From contig DEKU01000069.1 in the NCBI GenBank assembly GCA_002354035.1, positions 1-63,434 of the forward strand: DNA of 63,434 nucleotides, written 5' to 3'. The stretch is from Bacteroidales bacterium UBA2714. GTDB taxonomy: Bacteria; Bacteroidota; Bacteroidia; Bacteroidales; P3. The position numbers and the translations under genes are program-made. The notes below the pieces were generated by a model, which was given only the letters and a program-made list of their open reading frames with translations, was not told the origin of the DNA and ran no database searches. Shown here one piece after another: positions 8,450-18,100 of the stretch (its first letter is position 1; each line of letters begins with the position of its first letter).

Positions 8450-11425
8450 ATGCGTACATCAAAACAACCTCTTTCGAGAATACCCGTGCTCCTGACCCTC
8501 ATGCTCACCATGCTCGTTTTTGCGAGCTGCGAGCAGGGCCTGAGCCGTTTCGTGAATCCGCTGGTGGGCACCGACGGACACGGCCACACCTACCCCGGAG
8601 CCATCGTCCCCTTTGGGCAGATACAGCCCGGCCCCGACACCAGGCTCAGCGGCTGGGACGGCTGTAGCGGCTATCACTACAGCGACGACACCCTCTATGG
8701 CTTCAGCCATACCCACCTCAACGGAACCGGCTGCGAGGACTATGGCGACATACTCCTCATGCCCGTCGCCGCCGAGGGCAGAGTGTGGCATTTCTCGCCC
8801 GATATGCCTCAGTCCGAGTTCCGCTCCCCCTTCAGCCATAGAGGGGAGAAAGCAACTCCCGGCTACTATCGTGTGGTGTTGGACCGCAACCGCATCATGG
8901 TCGAGCTGACCACCTCCGAACGGGTGGCATGCCACCGCTACACCTTCCCCGGACGGGGTCTCAAAGGCTTTGTCGTCGACCTGCGCCATCGCGACAAGGT
9001 AATCAGCGCCGGCTTCAACCGCGTGGGGGACACCCTCCTCACCGGCTGGCGCCAAAGCAGCGCCTGGAATCCCAACCAATGGTGCCACTTCGCACTCGAA
9101 TGCAGCCAGCCCATAGTGGATGTGAAATACTTCGACGGCGGCAAGAAAGCACTTGTCGTCCTGCCCGAAGACTGTAAGGACGCCGAGGTCTATGTCGCCA
9201 TCTCGGGTGTCGACGCCGACGGCGCACGGCTCAATCTCGCCACCCGCCAGGGTCGCACCTTTACCCAACTCCGTGCCGACGCCCACGACCGCTGGGAGGA
9301 AGCCCTGGGCAAAATTCAAGTCGAAGGCGGCACACGTACCCAACGCCGCAATTTCTACACCGCCCTCTACCATTGCTACACCTCCCCTTACCTATGGAGC
9401 GATGTGGACGGACGCTACCGCGGCATGAACGACACCATCTATCATAGCGACCGCCCCATCTACACCGTCTTCTCCCTCTGGGACACCTACCGCACTCTCC
9501 ACCCACTCATGACCATCCTCGAACCCCGAATCACCGAGGACTGGATTGCCACCATGCTCGACCAATACGACAAAGGCGGCGAACTGACCATGTGGGAACT
9601 CTCCGCCCACGAAACCCACTGCATGATTGGCTACCACGCCTGCCCAGTCATACTCACCGCCCAACAGGCGGGCATCCTCGACCAGTGGACCGTCCGCCGT
9701 CGCCTTGCGCTGCTCGACGCCATGATAGCCACCTCCAACCGCACCGAAGCCCACCAGGCCTACGCCGCCCAGGGCTATCTCGACAGCCAGCAGGACAATG
9801 AATCGGTCTCCAAAACCCTCGAGTATGCTTACGACGACTGGTGCATAGCCCGCTATGCCCAGCACGAGATGATGCACGGAGCGTTCAAAACCGACACCTC
9901 CGCCACCTACCGCCGCCTACAGGACATCTACAACACCTACATGCGCCGTGCACAGTCATGGCAGAACATCATGGACCCCGACGGATTCATGCGCGCCCGC
10001 CGCAACGGAGGCTTCATCACCCCCTTCAACCCCACCGAGGTCAACAACCACTACACCGAAGCCAACAGCTGGCAGTACAGCTCCTACGTGCCACACGACG
10101 TGGCAGGCTGGATTGCCCAGCACGGCGGAAAAAAGCGTGCCGAAACCTTCCTCGACTCCCTCTTCAACTCCAGCAGCCAGACCACCGGCCGCGACCAAAG
10201 CGACATCACCGGCATGATAGGCCAATACGCCCACGGCAACGAGCCCTCACACCACGCCGCCTACCTCTACGCCTACCTTGACGCCCCCGACAAGCTGGAC
10301 AACATCGTCCACCGAATACTTGACGAACTCTACACCCCCCATCCCGACGGCCTCTGTGGCAACGAGGACTGCGGACAGATGAGCGCTTGGTACGTCATGA
10401 GCGCCATGGGCTTCTACCCCCTCTGCCCAGGCAGCGGCGAGTATGTCACCGTCACACCCCTCTTCGACCGCGTCACCATCGCCGGCGCCAAAGAAAACAT
10501 CATAATATCCAAATCCGACTGGGCTCCGGGCAAATTCTGGGACGGCAAAACCCTTGTCGACACCCCGGCCAACTCCTTCCCCGACGACCTCCGAGTGCCA
10601 CCCGCTCCCTACTTTTCCGACTGGCAGCAGCGCTTCAAGGACTCCACCCTCATAACCCTCAGCGCCCGTGCCATCATGGCTGCCTCCTCTCCTGAAAAGG
10701 GAGAGAGCATCGCCCCCCGCATCTACTACACCACCGACGGCCGCACCCCCGACACCAACGCCCTCCTCTACCTCAACCCCATCCCCGGCAACCGCGACAT
10801 CACCCTCCGCGCCGTAGCCTTCGACCCCCAGAGCGGCCGCTACAGCCCCGTCGTCACACAGAACCTCACCCGCTTCATAGCCGATAAACGCCTGCGCTAC
10901 ATCACCCATCCCGCTCCCCAATACGAGGAGAACGGCCCCGAAGGCCTCATCGACCGCCTCTACGGCACCCCCAACTACCGCATCGGCGGCTGGCAAGGCT
11001 GGCAAGGCGACATGGAAGTGGTCATCGACCTCCTGCAAAGCAAAACCGTCACCAGCGTGGCCGTCGACTGTCTCGACAACATGAAAAGCTGGATATTCTT
11101 CCCCACCCGCATCGAAGTCAGCATCTCTGCCGACGGACAGCACTTCACCCCCTGGGCACACCTCGACAACGACGAGTTTGCACCCGCGCGCGAACGGCAG
11201 GAAGAAAGCGTTCAACACAAATTCATCTGCCACGGCCCCTACGCCACTGCCCGCTACGTCAAAGTCAAAGCCATAAACTTCGGCCCCCTGCCCGACTGGC
11301 ACATCAGCTCCGGCGAACAGGCCTGGCTCTTTGTCGACGAGATTGAAGTGGGGAGCCATATAGCCACCTTCCTCTCCGGAGGGTATGGCTCCTCCACAGA
11401 GGGAGGCGAACCATCCGCCGAGTAA
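8450..11425 (+). CDS. GH92 exo-alpha-mannosidase lipoprotein with C-terminal carbohydrate-binding modules
   Basis: A 991-residue lipoprotein: hydrophobic signal then lipobox LVFASC with Cys27 (start taken at 8450, not 24 codons earlier). Residues about 30-760 match GH92 calcium-dependent exo-alpha-mannosidases: VNPLVGTDGHGHTYPGA and PFGQIQPGPDT at the start, GFSHTHLNGTGC, the catalytic-domain DNESVSKTLEYAYDDW, and GNEDCGQMSAWYVMSAMGFYP. After the core come a chitobiase/hexosaminidase C-terminal-like segment (about 770-850, YYTTDGRTPD) and an F5/8 type C-like sandwich (about 860-975). It would trim mannosides from glycoproteins at the cell surface or in the periplasm. Typical GH92 proteins are about 750 residues, so the two extra modules are notable. 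Confidence 0.92.
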   Translation: MRTSKQPLSRIPVLLTLMLTMLVFASCEQGLSRFVNPLVGTDGHGHTYPGAIVPFGQIQPGPDTRLSGWDGCSGYHYSDDTLYGFSHTHLNGTGCEDYGDILLMPVAAEGRVWHFSPDMPQSEFRSPFSHRGEKATPGYYRVVLDRNRIMVELTTSERVACHRYTFPGRGLKGFVVDLRHRDKVISAGFNRVGDTLLTGWRQSSAWNPNQWCHFALECSQPIVDVKYFDGGKKALVVLPEDCKDAEVYVAISGVDADGARLNLATRQGRTFTQLRADAHDRWEEALGKIQVEGGTRTQRRNFYTALYHCYTSPYLWSDVDGRYRGMNDTIYHSDRPIYTVFSLWDTYRTLHPLMTILEPRITEDWIATMLDQYDKGGELTMWELSAHETHCMIGYHACPVILTAQQAGILDQWTVRRRLALLDAMIATSNRTEAHQAYAAQGYLDSQQDNESVSKTLEYAYDDWCIARYAQHEMMHGAFKTDTSATYRRLQDIYNTYMRRAQSWQNIMDPDGFMRARRNGGFITPFNPTEVNNHYTEANSWQYSSYVPHDVAGWIAQHGGKKRAETFLDSLFNSSSQTTGRDQSDITGMIGQYAHGNEPSHHAAYLYAYLDAPDKLDNIVHRILDELYTPHPDGLCGNEDCGQMSAWYVMSAMGFYPLCPGSGEYVTVTPLFDRVTIAGAKENIIISKSDWAPGKFWDGKTLVDTPANSFPDDLRVPPAPYFSDWQQRFKDSTLITLSARAIMAASSPEKGESIAPRIYYTTDGRTPDTNALLYLNPIPGNRDITLRAVAFDPQSGRYSPVVTQNLTRFIADKRLRYITHPAPQYEENGPEGLIDRLYGTPNYRIGGWQGWQGDMEVVIDLLQSKTVTSVAVDCLDNMKSWIFFPTRIEVSISADGQHFTPWAHLDNDEFAPARERQEESVQHKFICHGPYATARYVKVKAINFGPLPDWHISSGEQAWLFVDEIEVGSHIATFLSGGYGSSTEGGEPSAE

Positions 11426-11491
11426 CCCGACGACACAAACGCCACCCACACAAACTACAAACACATGAACAGATTAACACCTCAACGCATC

Positions 11492-11731
11492 ATGAAAAAA
11501 TACATCATAGCACTGGCCCTCCTCAGCCTCAGCTCCTGCGATACCAAAGACTGCCGCTGCTACCAACTGGTAGGCGGGCGCTGGACGGGACCCCGCACCA
11601 CCGTCGCAACCGCCGGCACCCCCTGCAACTCCCTCAACAGCCGCACCGAAGTCTGCAACGAGATGGACGACCCCATCCTCGACCCCTCCGACATCGGCGT
11701 CGACAACAAACGCAGACAACCTGCACTTTAG
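11492..11731 (+). CDS. Small Cys-rich lipoprotein
   Basis: A 79-residue protein with a short signal and lipobox LSSC (MKKYIIALALLSLSSC), then a mature part of about 64 residues holding several cysteines (DTKDCRCYQ, TPCNS, EVCNE). I chose the ATG at 11492; one at 11465 would add nine residues in front of a normal signal. It follows the GH92 gene by 66 bp and is probably in the same transcript. I do not recognise the family, but similar small Cys-containing lipoproteins are common in Bacteroidales. Confidence 0.65.
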   Translation: MKKYIIALALLSLSSCDTKDCRCYQLVGGRWTGPRTTVATAGTPCNSLNSRTEVCNEMDDPILDPSDIGVDNKRRQPAL

Positions 11732-11944
11732 CCCTCACCGGCCAGGAGTCAGAGAAGTCGCTTTTTCGGCTTCCACTATGTCATGGGCCAACAACTGAGT
11801 CCATCGGCATATGGGCTGACTTTCATCGTCACCTCTAAGCTCATCGCGCTTGGATAGGTGCCCGAGAGGTCGGTGCCGCATGCCATTCGGCAAATCCCTT
11901 ACCCATAAAGCTGAAAGGCACAGCCTTTCTCTGGCATGCAGGCC

Positions 11945-12439
11945 CTACCGCCCTTGGGCGAAGCGTTTCAGCCGCTCCTCTGTCATCCGCTGCACCGTCC
12001 ACTCCTCCAGCGGCACCGCACCGATAGCGCGATAGACCGACAGCGCGGGCTTGTTCCAGTCGAGACATATCCACTCCATCCGCCCGCACCCGCGCTCCAC
12101 AGCTAATCCGGCCAGATGGCGCAACACGGCGGTGCCATACCCTTTGCCCCGTTTCTCCGGCACGATGTACAACTCCTCCACATATAGCCCCCTCCGCCCT
12201 ACAAAGGTCGAGAAATTGTGAAAGAAAACCGCAAACCTAATCACCGCCTCAGCACCTGTCTCGCGCACCAGCAGACACTCGGCCGCCCGCTGCTCGAACA
12301 GCGATTTGCGCAAAGTCGCCTCGTCGGTCACAAAGTCGGCCTCGCATTTCTCATAAATCGCCATCGCATGGATGAAGTCATAAATCACGTGAATATCGTC
12401 CGGCATGGCCGGTGTGATGGTAATCATACCGTTTTCCAT
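11945..12439 (-). CDS. GNAT family N-acetyltransferase
   Basis: A 164-residue GCN5-related acetyltransferase. The acetyl-CoA pyrophosphate-binding motif is seen in VEELYIVPEKRGKGYGTAVL, followed by the C-terminal WNKPALSVYRAIGA segment. The N-terminus (ITPAMPDDIHVIYDFIHAMA) resembles diamine/spermidine acetyltransferase-like and other small-molecule GNATs, so a polyamine or amino-acid substrate is possible but not shown. The open frame extends upstream through the 11-bp repeat array; the promoter at 12525-12532 supports the start at 12439. The 213 bp between this stop and the lipoprotein gene hold only a weak hairpin (AAAGGC/GCCTTT, 11912-11926). Confidence 0.88.
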   Translation of the reverse strand: MENGMITITPAMPDDIHVIYDFIHAMAIYEKCEADFVTDEATLRKSLFEQRAAECLLVRETGAEAVIRFAVFFHNFSTFVGRRGLYVEELYIVPEKRGKGYGTAVLRHLAGLAVERGCGRMEWICLDWNKPALSVYRAIGAVPLEEWTVQRMTEERLKRFAQGR

Positions 12440-12524
12440 AATGCTTATTATTGAGTGATAACATATTAAATATCTGGCAATCCTATACCCACAAGCGGGC
12501 CGCACAACCCTCAACCCCACCCTG

Positions 12525-12532
12525 CAAAAATA
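12525..12532 (-). promoter_or_regulatory. -7 box for the GNAT gene
   Basis: TATTTTTG on the minus strand, 85 bp before the start at 12439. The -33 region is not clear. Confidence 0.55.
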
Positions 12533-12630
12533 CACAACTTTCCCCACATAATCGCACTTAAACAGTACTCCAGCCCTCCAATAGCCAAACCAACCCGCCT
12601 CCCGCCCCCCACAGCCCTCGCAGTAGATCC

Positions 12631-12795
12631 ATTGAAGATTCATTGAAAGTCCAATGAAGCTCCATTGAAAGTCCGTTGAAGGCCCATTACAGGTCCATTG
12701 GAGCTCCATTGAAGCTCCATTGCAGGTCCGCTCCTCCCTCGCTATTTATACTCTACTTAGTTTCTATTTTGTTTCTCTTTTGTTTCTCCTGAGAG
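12631..12795. repeat. Tandem tract with strict 11-bp period (15 units, two unit types)
   Basis: Nine consecutive 11-mers related to ATTGAAGCTCC fill 12631-12729 (ATTGAAGATTC, ATTGAAAGTCC, AATGAAGCTCC and so on). Without a break in phase the tract continues to about 12795 with pyrimidine-rich 11-mers of the type TCTATTTTGTT (clear at 12741-12784, degenerate on both sides). It lies in the 666-bp gap between the GNAT and the AAA ATPase genes, which also holds the GNAT promoter, repeat copy A and the island edge; I see no gene in this gap. Confidence 0.85.
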
Positions 12796-12904
12796 GTTAA
12801 TTGAACGAGTAAGTGCCGTGGATTCCGAGGCCAAGAAGCGAAGGCCGGGCCTTAGTAGCCCCATGGCCGATGGGCAGTGGGATAGGCGTGCGGCAAAGCG
12901 CGGT

Positions 12905-13025
12905 GGGGCAAAAAGAAAAACACTGCGGGCGTCGATTGCTCTCAGCTCGCAGCGTTTTTCTCGCGGAAAGAGAGGAACAGAGTTCCGTCTTATTACATTA
13001 CTTTGGCAATTGTGAGGATCAATGA
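12905..13025. repeat. Flanking direct repeat, copy A
   Basis: Together with copy B (14405-14545) it brackets the AAA ATPase gene. Both begin GGGGCAAAAA(A)GAAA, continue with a GC-rich hairpin (the two hairpins differ), then share a stretch of about 60 bp at roughly 75 percent identity (TTCTCGC.GAAAGAG.GGAAC ... GTCTTAT ... ATTACTTT.GCAATTGT ... ATCAA). The shared stretches are offset by exactly 1520 bp. Confidence 0.75.
12963..12975. other. Candidate att site: 13-bp copy of the tRNA-Ser 3' end
   Basis: GCGGAAAGAGAGG here is identical, in the same orientation, to 30066-30078, which is the acceptor stem 3' strand, discriminator and first flanking base of the tRNA-Ser gene. The tRNA 3' end faces this site, as expected if an element had integrated into the tRNA gene. 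No integrase remains between the two copies. Confidence 0.45.
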
Positions 13026-13105
13026 TTCACTGTCATTGAGCTTGCCTCTTACATCACGATTGTTTGTTTGCCATGAGTGTAAAGCGTTCATAGGCGCATT
13101 TGCTT

Positions 13106-14281
13106 TCAATATAGTAGGCCAAATGTCCATAATGGAATGACTATTCCATAGCCGTATTCAATATCGTCTTTTACGACATGCCCATTGGGAGTGTCTTCTA
13201 TCTGTTTGGTCCCCTTCTTCTTGCCTCCTACTTCAAAGGTGTGGTCTCCAATAACAAAGTCCGACATCTTGGATGAGATTACATCGGTGACTACTCGTGT
13301 CTGATTGTAGAAGAAGGTCTCACGGATATTGCCCATGTTGGCGCTGTCGGCCCCGAGCACGTACATGATATTGGTGTTGTCCAAATAGATTTTCTCCACC
13401 TTTCCAAGACTTCTCAGCCCCCCAGTTTCGTCACGTAGCTGTCCAATCATGCCCGCTCGCTCCATATAGAGAAAGTAGTCGGGCAGCACGTTGCGGCTGA
13501 CGCCTATGGCATTGGCAATGCTGGAATAGTCGGGCTTGAAGGGTGCGCTCTGCGCCACTATGCCCATCAGCCGGCGCAACTTGCGCCCGGTGGATACCGA
13601 CAGGCGGGCGTATTGAGGAATGTCGGTCTCAAGTGTTTGTGTGATAATCTGGTCTAAACGTGATTTGTAAGCCCCTTCCATTCTGAAAGGATAGTAGCCG
13701 TCTTGGAGGTATTGGCGGAAAAGAGGGAGGGGGTGAGGCAGGATAGAGTCGTCCACTTTATTATCCACAACCTCTTCCAGGGTGTATATCGGCATTTTGA
13801 TGCCGTGGTACATCCCTAAGTATTCGCGGAACGAAAGCCCCTGCATGGTGTACATCACTGCACGACGGCTCAGGTCGGCCTGTCCCTTGAGCAGGTTCAG
13901 CACGGATGAACCTGTGAAGACGACATAGAGGGTTGGGTGCCCGTCGTAAATATTTTTCAATTCGGTTGACCAGTTCTCATATTTATGGATCTCGTCGATG
14001 TACAGGTGGGTGCCTCCTTCCTTAATCCAAGATGATGCCACCTCGGCCAGGGTGTGCTGGGCAAAATAGCTGTAGTCGGCTGAAATATAGAGGGCTTTCT
14101 GGTTGTCCTTTTCGAAAATAATGTGCTGTTTTATAAGGGTGGTTTTCCCCACACCACGTGGACCCACAAGCCCGAACATCCTTAGGGACCAATCTATTTG
14201 TGAATACTTATGGCGCACAAAATCAACATTTGTGATTGCCAATTGTTCACGCATAAACTCTATTAGGACATTGTCAATCAT
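13106..14281 (-). CDS. AAA ATPase with C-terminal DUF4143 domain
   Basis: A 391-residue protein of the large ATPase_AAA/DUF4143 family. The P-loop is FGLVGPRGVGKTTL (about residues 35-48), Walker B is LYIDEIHKYENW, and the sensor region TGSSVLNLLKG and SRRAVMYTMQGLSFREYL follow as in other members. The last third (GVSRNVLPDYFLYMERAGMI, then EVGGKKKG) is the winged-helix plus nuclease-like DUF4143 region. The family is widespread in mobile and accessory DNA and its cellular role is not settled. The start at 14281 is preferred over 14350 because the promoter (14308-14315) lies between. It sits alone between repeat copies A and B, with palindromic operator-like sequence upstream. Confidence 0.88.
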   Translation of the reverse strand: MIDNVLIEFMREQLAITNVDFVRHKYSQIDWSLRMFGLVGPRGVGKTTLIKQHIIFEKDNQKALYISADYSYFAQHTLAEVASSWIKEGGTHLYIDEIHKYENWSTELKNIYDGHPTLYVVFTGSSVLNLLKGQADLSRRAVMYTMQGLSFREYLGMYHGIKMPIYTLEEVVDNKVDDSILPHPLPLFRQYLQDGYYPFRMEGAYKSRLDQIITQTLETDIPQYARLSVSTGRKLRRLMGIVAQSAPFKPDYSSIANAIGVSRNVLPDYFLYMERAGMIGQLRDETGGLRSLGKVEKIYLDNTNIMYVLGADSANMGNIRETFFYNQTRVVTDVISSKMSDFVIGDHTFEVGGKKKGTKQIEDTPNGHVVKDDIEYGYGIVIPLWTFGLLY

Positions 14282-14307
14282 AGGAACGATAGTTCTGTTT
14301 GTGGCTG

Positions 14308-14315
14308 CAAAAATA
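14308..14315 (-). promoter_or_regulatory. -7 box for the AAA ATPase gene
   Basis: TATTTTTG on the minus strand, 26 bp before the ATG at 14281; the operator-like palindrome begins 16 bp upstream of it. Confidence 0.65.
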
Positions 14316-14331
14316 CAAAATAATTCTGACA

Positions 14332-14383
14332 TGCACTGAAAAAAGTGCAATTGCAGTGAATAATTGCACTAAAAATTGTGCAC
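14332..14383. promoter_or_regulatory. Operator-like TGCA repeats upstream of the AAA ATPase
   Basis: A perfect inverted repeat TGCACT-N6-AGTGCA (14332-14349) covers the expected -33 region, and further copies of the half site follow as AATTGCA direct repeats at 14349, 14362 and an AATTGTGCAC at 14374, 12-13 bp apart. This arrangement suggests cooperative binding of a repressor. No regulator gene is next to it. Confidence 0.5.
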
Positions 14384-14404
14384 ATGTGGCACCGGTGCAG
14401 CTAA

Positions 14405-14545
14405 GGGGCAAAAAAGAAACGCTCGGCCAAATCCAGCCGAGCGCTTAATTAGTGGAAGTTTCTCTCAGACGAAGAAATTCTCGCAGAAAGAGGGGAACTG
14501 TGTTTAGTCTTATCTTATTACTTTTGCAATTGTATGAATCAACTA
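14405..14545. repeat. Flanking direct repeat, copy B, with hairpin
   Basis: Second copy of the repeat described at 12905-13025. It includes a perfect 8-bp hairpin (CGCTCGGC / GCCGAGCG, 14420-14443). Its GCAGAAAGAGGGGA (14483-14496) is a diverged form of the tRNA-Ser 3'-end 13-mer. The 440-bp gap 14282-14721 holds the promoter, operator-like repeats and this copy; nothing else is evident in its last 175 bp. Confidence 0.7.
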
Positions 14546-14721
14546 TTTCTTATTGCAAATAATTGAATCCTTGCAAAGTACATAATATTATTGTGCAAGG
14601 GAACACTGCGTATAGTCTGGCGTAGAATTGTATTCTTATCGTCTCGTTGCATTTTTTTGAGGCTAATAAAGCACCGATTACTTTCAGTCATTATCACAAA
14701 TCGACAGCCCCATCATCCTAG

Positions 14722-15084
14722 TTATTTGGCATAGTATCCTCCTGTCTTTTTTGAATCCCGTTGTTCAATCAAATCTTCTTTTATAAGTATAGCTATATGC
14801 CTTCCTATTGCAGCAACACTCCTACCTGATATATCGGCAATACCTTTACGTTGGATACCCGGATTCAAGCGAATAATTGTGTATGAAGCCAATAAATTGT
14901 CATTTAGTGTATCATTTATCGTATCACTTGCATCTTTATTCCTATTATTCGGTATTGGAAGCACCAATTCCACTTCATCAACTTCAATCTTGTTTTTCAA
15001 GTTGGTATGGCACCATTGGGCTTCTTTCCAAGAGGATAAGACAGTCGAGAATTCAGACATAATGCACCACTTATATACCATCAT
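14722..15084 (-). CDS. Winged-helix fragment, probable remnant of an AlbA_2/Schlafen-type regulator
   Basis: A 120-residue frame (112 if started at 15060). The C-terminal 60 residues look like a winged helix-turn-helix (LNPGIQRKGIADISGRSVAAIGRHIAIL then DSKKTGGYY), and the residues before it (DASDTINDTLND) resemble the short-repeat linkers found before the winged helix in Bacteroidales AlbA_2 (Schlafen-like) ATP-binding proteins. The AlbA_2 and ATPase parts are missing, so this is either a truncated gene or a small regulator. It lies 24 bp after the Res gene in the same direction and would be the last gene of the defence operon. Function unknown. Confidence 0.55.
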   Translation of the reverse strand: MMVYKWCIMSEFSTVLSSWKEAQWCHTNLKNKIEVDEVELVLPIPNNRNKDASDTINDTLNDNLLASYTIIRLNPGIQRKGIADISGRSVAAIGRHIAILIKEDLIEQRDSKKTGGYYAK

Positions 15085-15108
15085 TCATATGAAACAAGCG
15101 TAAAGATA

Positions 15109-18100
15109 CTAAAGACTACTAATCACATCCAACATATCCTGGTAGCCAGATACTTCACTGTAGCGGACTATGCTGGTAGAAATGTTGTTGAAGAGCTTCT
15201 TGGCACACTCTATCTTGGCCTTCTCCGCGCATTTCAGCTGCATTGATTCCATACTGCCTTTGGTCTCGGCAATGAAGTAAATGTGCTTCACGCCTACGTT
15301 GTCGTTGAAGGCGATGGCCCAGTCAGGAGCATAGTTGCCCACGGGTGTCGGTATCTGGAACGACCGCGGCAGCTTGGCATAGACGCATACCTCCTCGGCT
15401 TTGTCCAGTTCTTCGGCAAAGGTTCGTTCTCCCTGGCTGTCGGCAAACACATAGTCAAGGATGTGTTTCTTGGCTTCGTAGGCTTTGTCTATAGTCTGTC
15501 GGCTCTTTTCTTGAGTGAATATGGCAGAGTCGTACTGGTTTTCTGTGCGGTTGTAGCTGATGTGCTCCACTATCATCGTGGCCTTCTGGTCTCGGATGAT
15601 GTGGCTTACCTTGCGGATGAACTCTTCGGGGTTGTTTTTGAACATATACAGCTTGGAAAGCTGAATTCCTTTGAGTATCTGTACCACCGTCCGACGGGTC
15701 AACGTGGCGGCCTTGGCGATGTCGCCCACCAGGTCATATGGCACGCTGCTGGTCGACACATCGCGCAGCACCCTCGTCTTGGTGGTCTGCTCTCCCGTAA
15801 AGTCCAGTTCTTCATCGCCCTGCGATCCTGTAGTAACCACATATTTCAGCTGCGTGACATCCAACTCTTTGTTGATGGCACTGATGGATTTCTGTATTAA
15901 CTCTTCGCTGTCGTAGTGCACAGTATAGACATAGCGATGGTTGATTTCGTTCCACAACGCCTTGAACTCTTTCTTCTCGGCATTGTCGTTCAGGTGGTCG
16001 TTCACCGCCTCGGCCTTGTCGTTGGCATCTTCCACCATATCCACCAATGCGGTGGGGTCGAAGATACTTTGTATCAATTTGTGCACCTGCTCTTCGATGG
16101 GTTGGAGCTTCTTGCTCATAAGGGCAAGTGTGCCGTTCTCCAGGTCGGTATGGTATGCCTGCTGTATGTTTCCTTTCTCGTCGATATAGTCGTTGTCGAA
16201 CAGGTAGCTGACAATGCTGATGGCCTCCTGTTCCGAAATGGTGTGCTGCCCGCCGTCCACCTTGAGGGTGATATCCTTGAAGTATTCCACGGTGGCCTGT
16301 GTCGGACGTTCGCGCAGGGTCTCCTTGGTTTCCTTTTGCAGGGCGTCAACAAAGGAGCTGTAGTTTTCATTGGCGATGACGGTCAATTTGTTGATGTCGT
16401 GGACGGCTTCGCCCAGGCGCTCTTTGTCCATACGATTGCCCTCTCTGTCCACACATATGCGCAATCCGCGCCCCACTTCCTGCCGCTTGGCGGTGGCACT
16501 GTTGGCGTGGCGCAGGGTGCATATCTGGAACACATTGGGATTATCCCAGCCCTCACGCAGAGCGGAGTGGGAGAAGATAAACCGCGTAGGTTCGTCAAAA
16601 CTCAGCAGACGCTCCTTGTTTTTCAGTATCAAGTCGTAGGCCGAAATGTCGTCTGTGGTGTCTTTGCCACGCTTCACCTCACTGTTGACCGAGTGACCTT
16701 TCTTGTCGATGGAGAAGTAGCCGTTGTGCACTTCCGCGGCCGAGAAACGCCGCAGATAGTCTTGATAGTCATCCTCGAACAGCGTCAGATTTTCATTCAG
16801 GTAACGGCCGTATTCGTCTTCGAACATCTTCCACAAGGGACCTTTCGTCTCGTTTCCGTCGCTGTCGTAGCTCTTGTAATTGGCCACCTCGTCGATAAAG
16901 AACAGCGAGAGTGTCTTGATGCCTTGCTTGAACAGGGCACGCTCTTTCTCGAAGTGCGACTTGACGGTCTCACGAATTTGTATCTGCTGGATGGCTTTCT
17001 CGCTTACATCTCCCATCACCTCACCCTGGCGCAGCGACTGTCCGTTCTGGAAGTGGATGGTATTGGTGCGTGGATTGATCTCTGTTATGACATATTCCTT
17101 GTAGGCCGGAAGCCCGGAGGCATCGAATAACGAATCGTTCTGTCTGAACTTGCAGGTCTGACGACGTGTACTTTCTGCTCCTTTCACCTCTATCTCAAGC
17201 CGCACTTCGGGAGCCTTGTTTTTCGAAAGGATAATACTGTCGAAGTAAATATAGCTCTGGTTGCCCAGCAGGTTCTGTACGGTGATACCTTTCACCTGTA
17301 TCTTCTTTACCAGACGCTGCCTATAGGCGTCGTAGGCATCAAGTGCATAGATGCAGTTGTGCGAGGTCTTGTGGGTGGCCGAGTAATTGAGCACGAAAAG
17401 CGGCTTGAAGTTGCGCAGAGCTTTCTGTGTGGCTTCACCCTCCATCTTCTGTGGCTCGTCCATAATGACGATGGGACGGTTGGCGGCAATCACGTCAACA
17501 GGGCGGCGGCTCTGGAAGTCGTCGCGCTTGGAGTAGATGATGCGTGCCTCCTTGTTCTTGGCATCCTCTTTGAACGAGGTATTGAATGCCTGCACGTTGA
17601 TGATCATCACGTTGATGCTGGCATCGCTGCTATAAGAATCTATCTGGGTGAGGTTGTTGCTATTGTAGATAAAGTAGCGGGCTTTCTTGCCGTACTGTTC
17701 CATAAAGTGGTCATCGAGCATAGTGAAACTCTTGTACACACCCTCACGGATGGCGATACTGGGCACCACGACGATGAATTTCGACCATCCATAGCGTTTG
17801 TTCAACTCGAACATGGTCTTGATATAAACGTAGGTCTTGCCTGTACCTGTTTCCATCTCAATATCGAGCGAGCAGGCACCCAACCCGACGGGTTGGCTCA
17901 GTGTCGGTGACAAAGGGATGTCGCCAGCCACCTGTTGTTGATGGATATTGTCCAACAGCTGTTGTCCTGTCAGCTCCACATCGCTGTTGCGCCAGCCGAC
18001 TTCTTCCTCGTACACCTCGCCGCTGTCAACATCAAAGGCTTTCGCCTGTTTGCCTTTACGTCGACCCAGGTCACGCCGATACTGCGCGTTATCCTTCGAC

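Noticed and set aside
12631..12795. CRISPR or iteron-type plasmid origin
   Set aside because: The units are only 11 bp without spacers, and no rep or cas gene is nearby.
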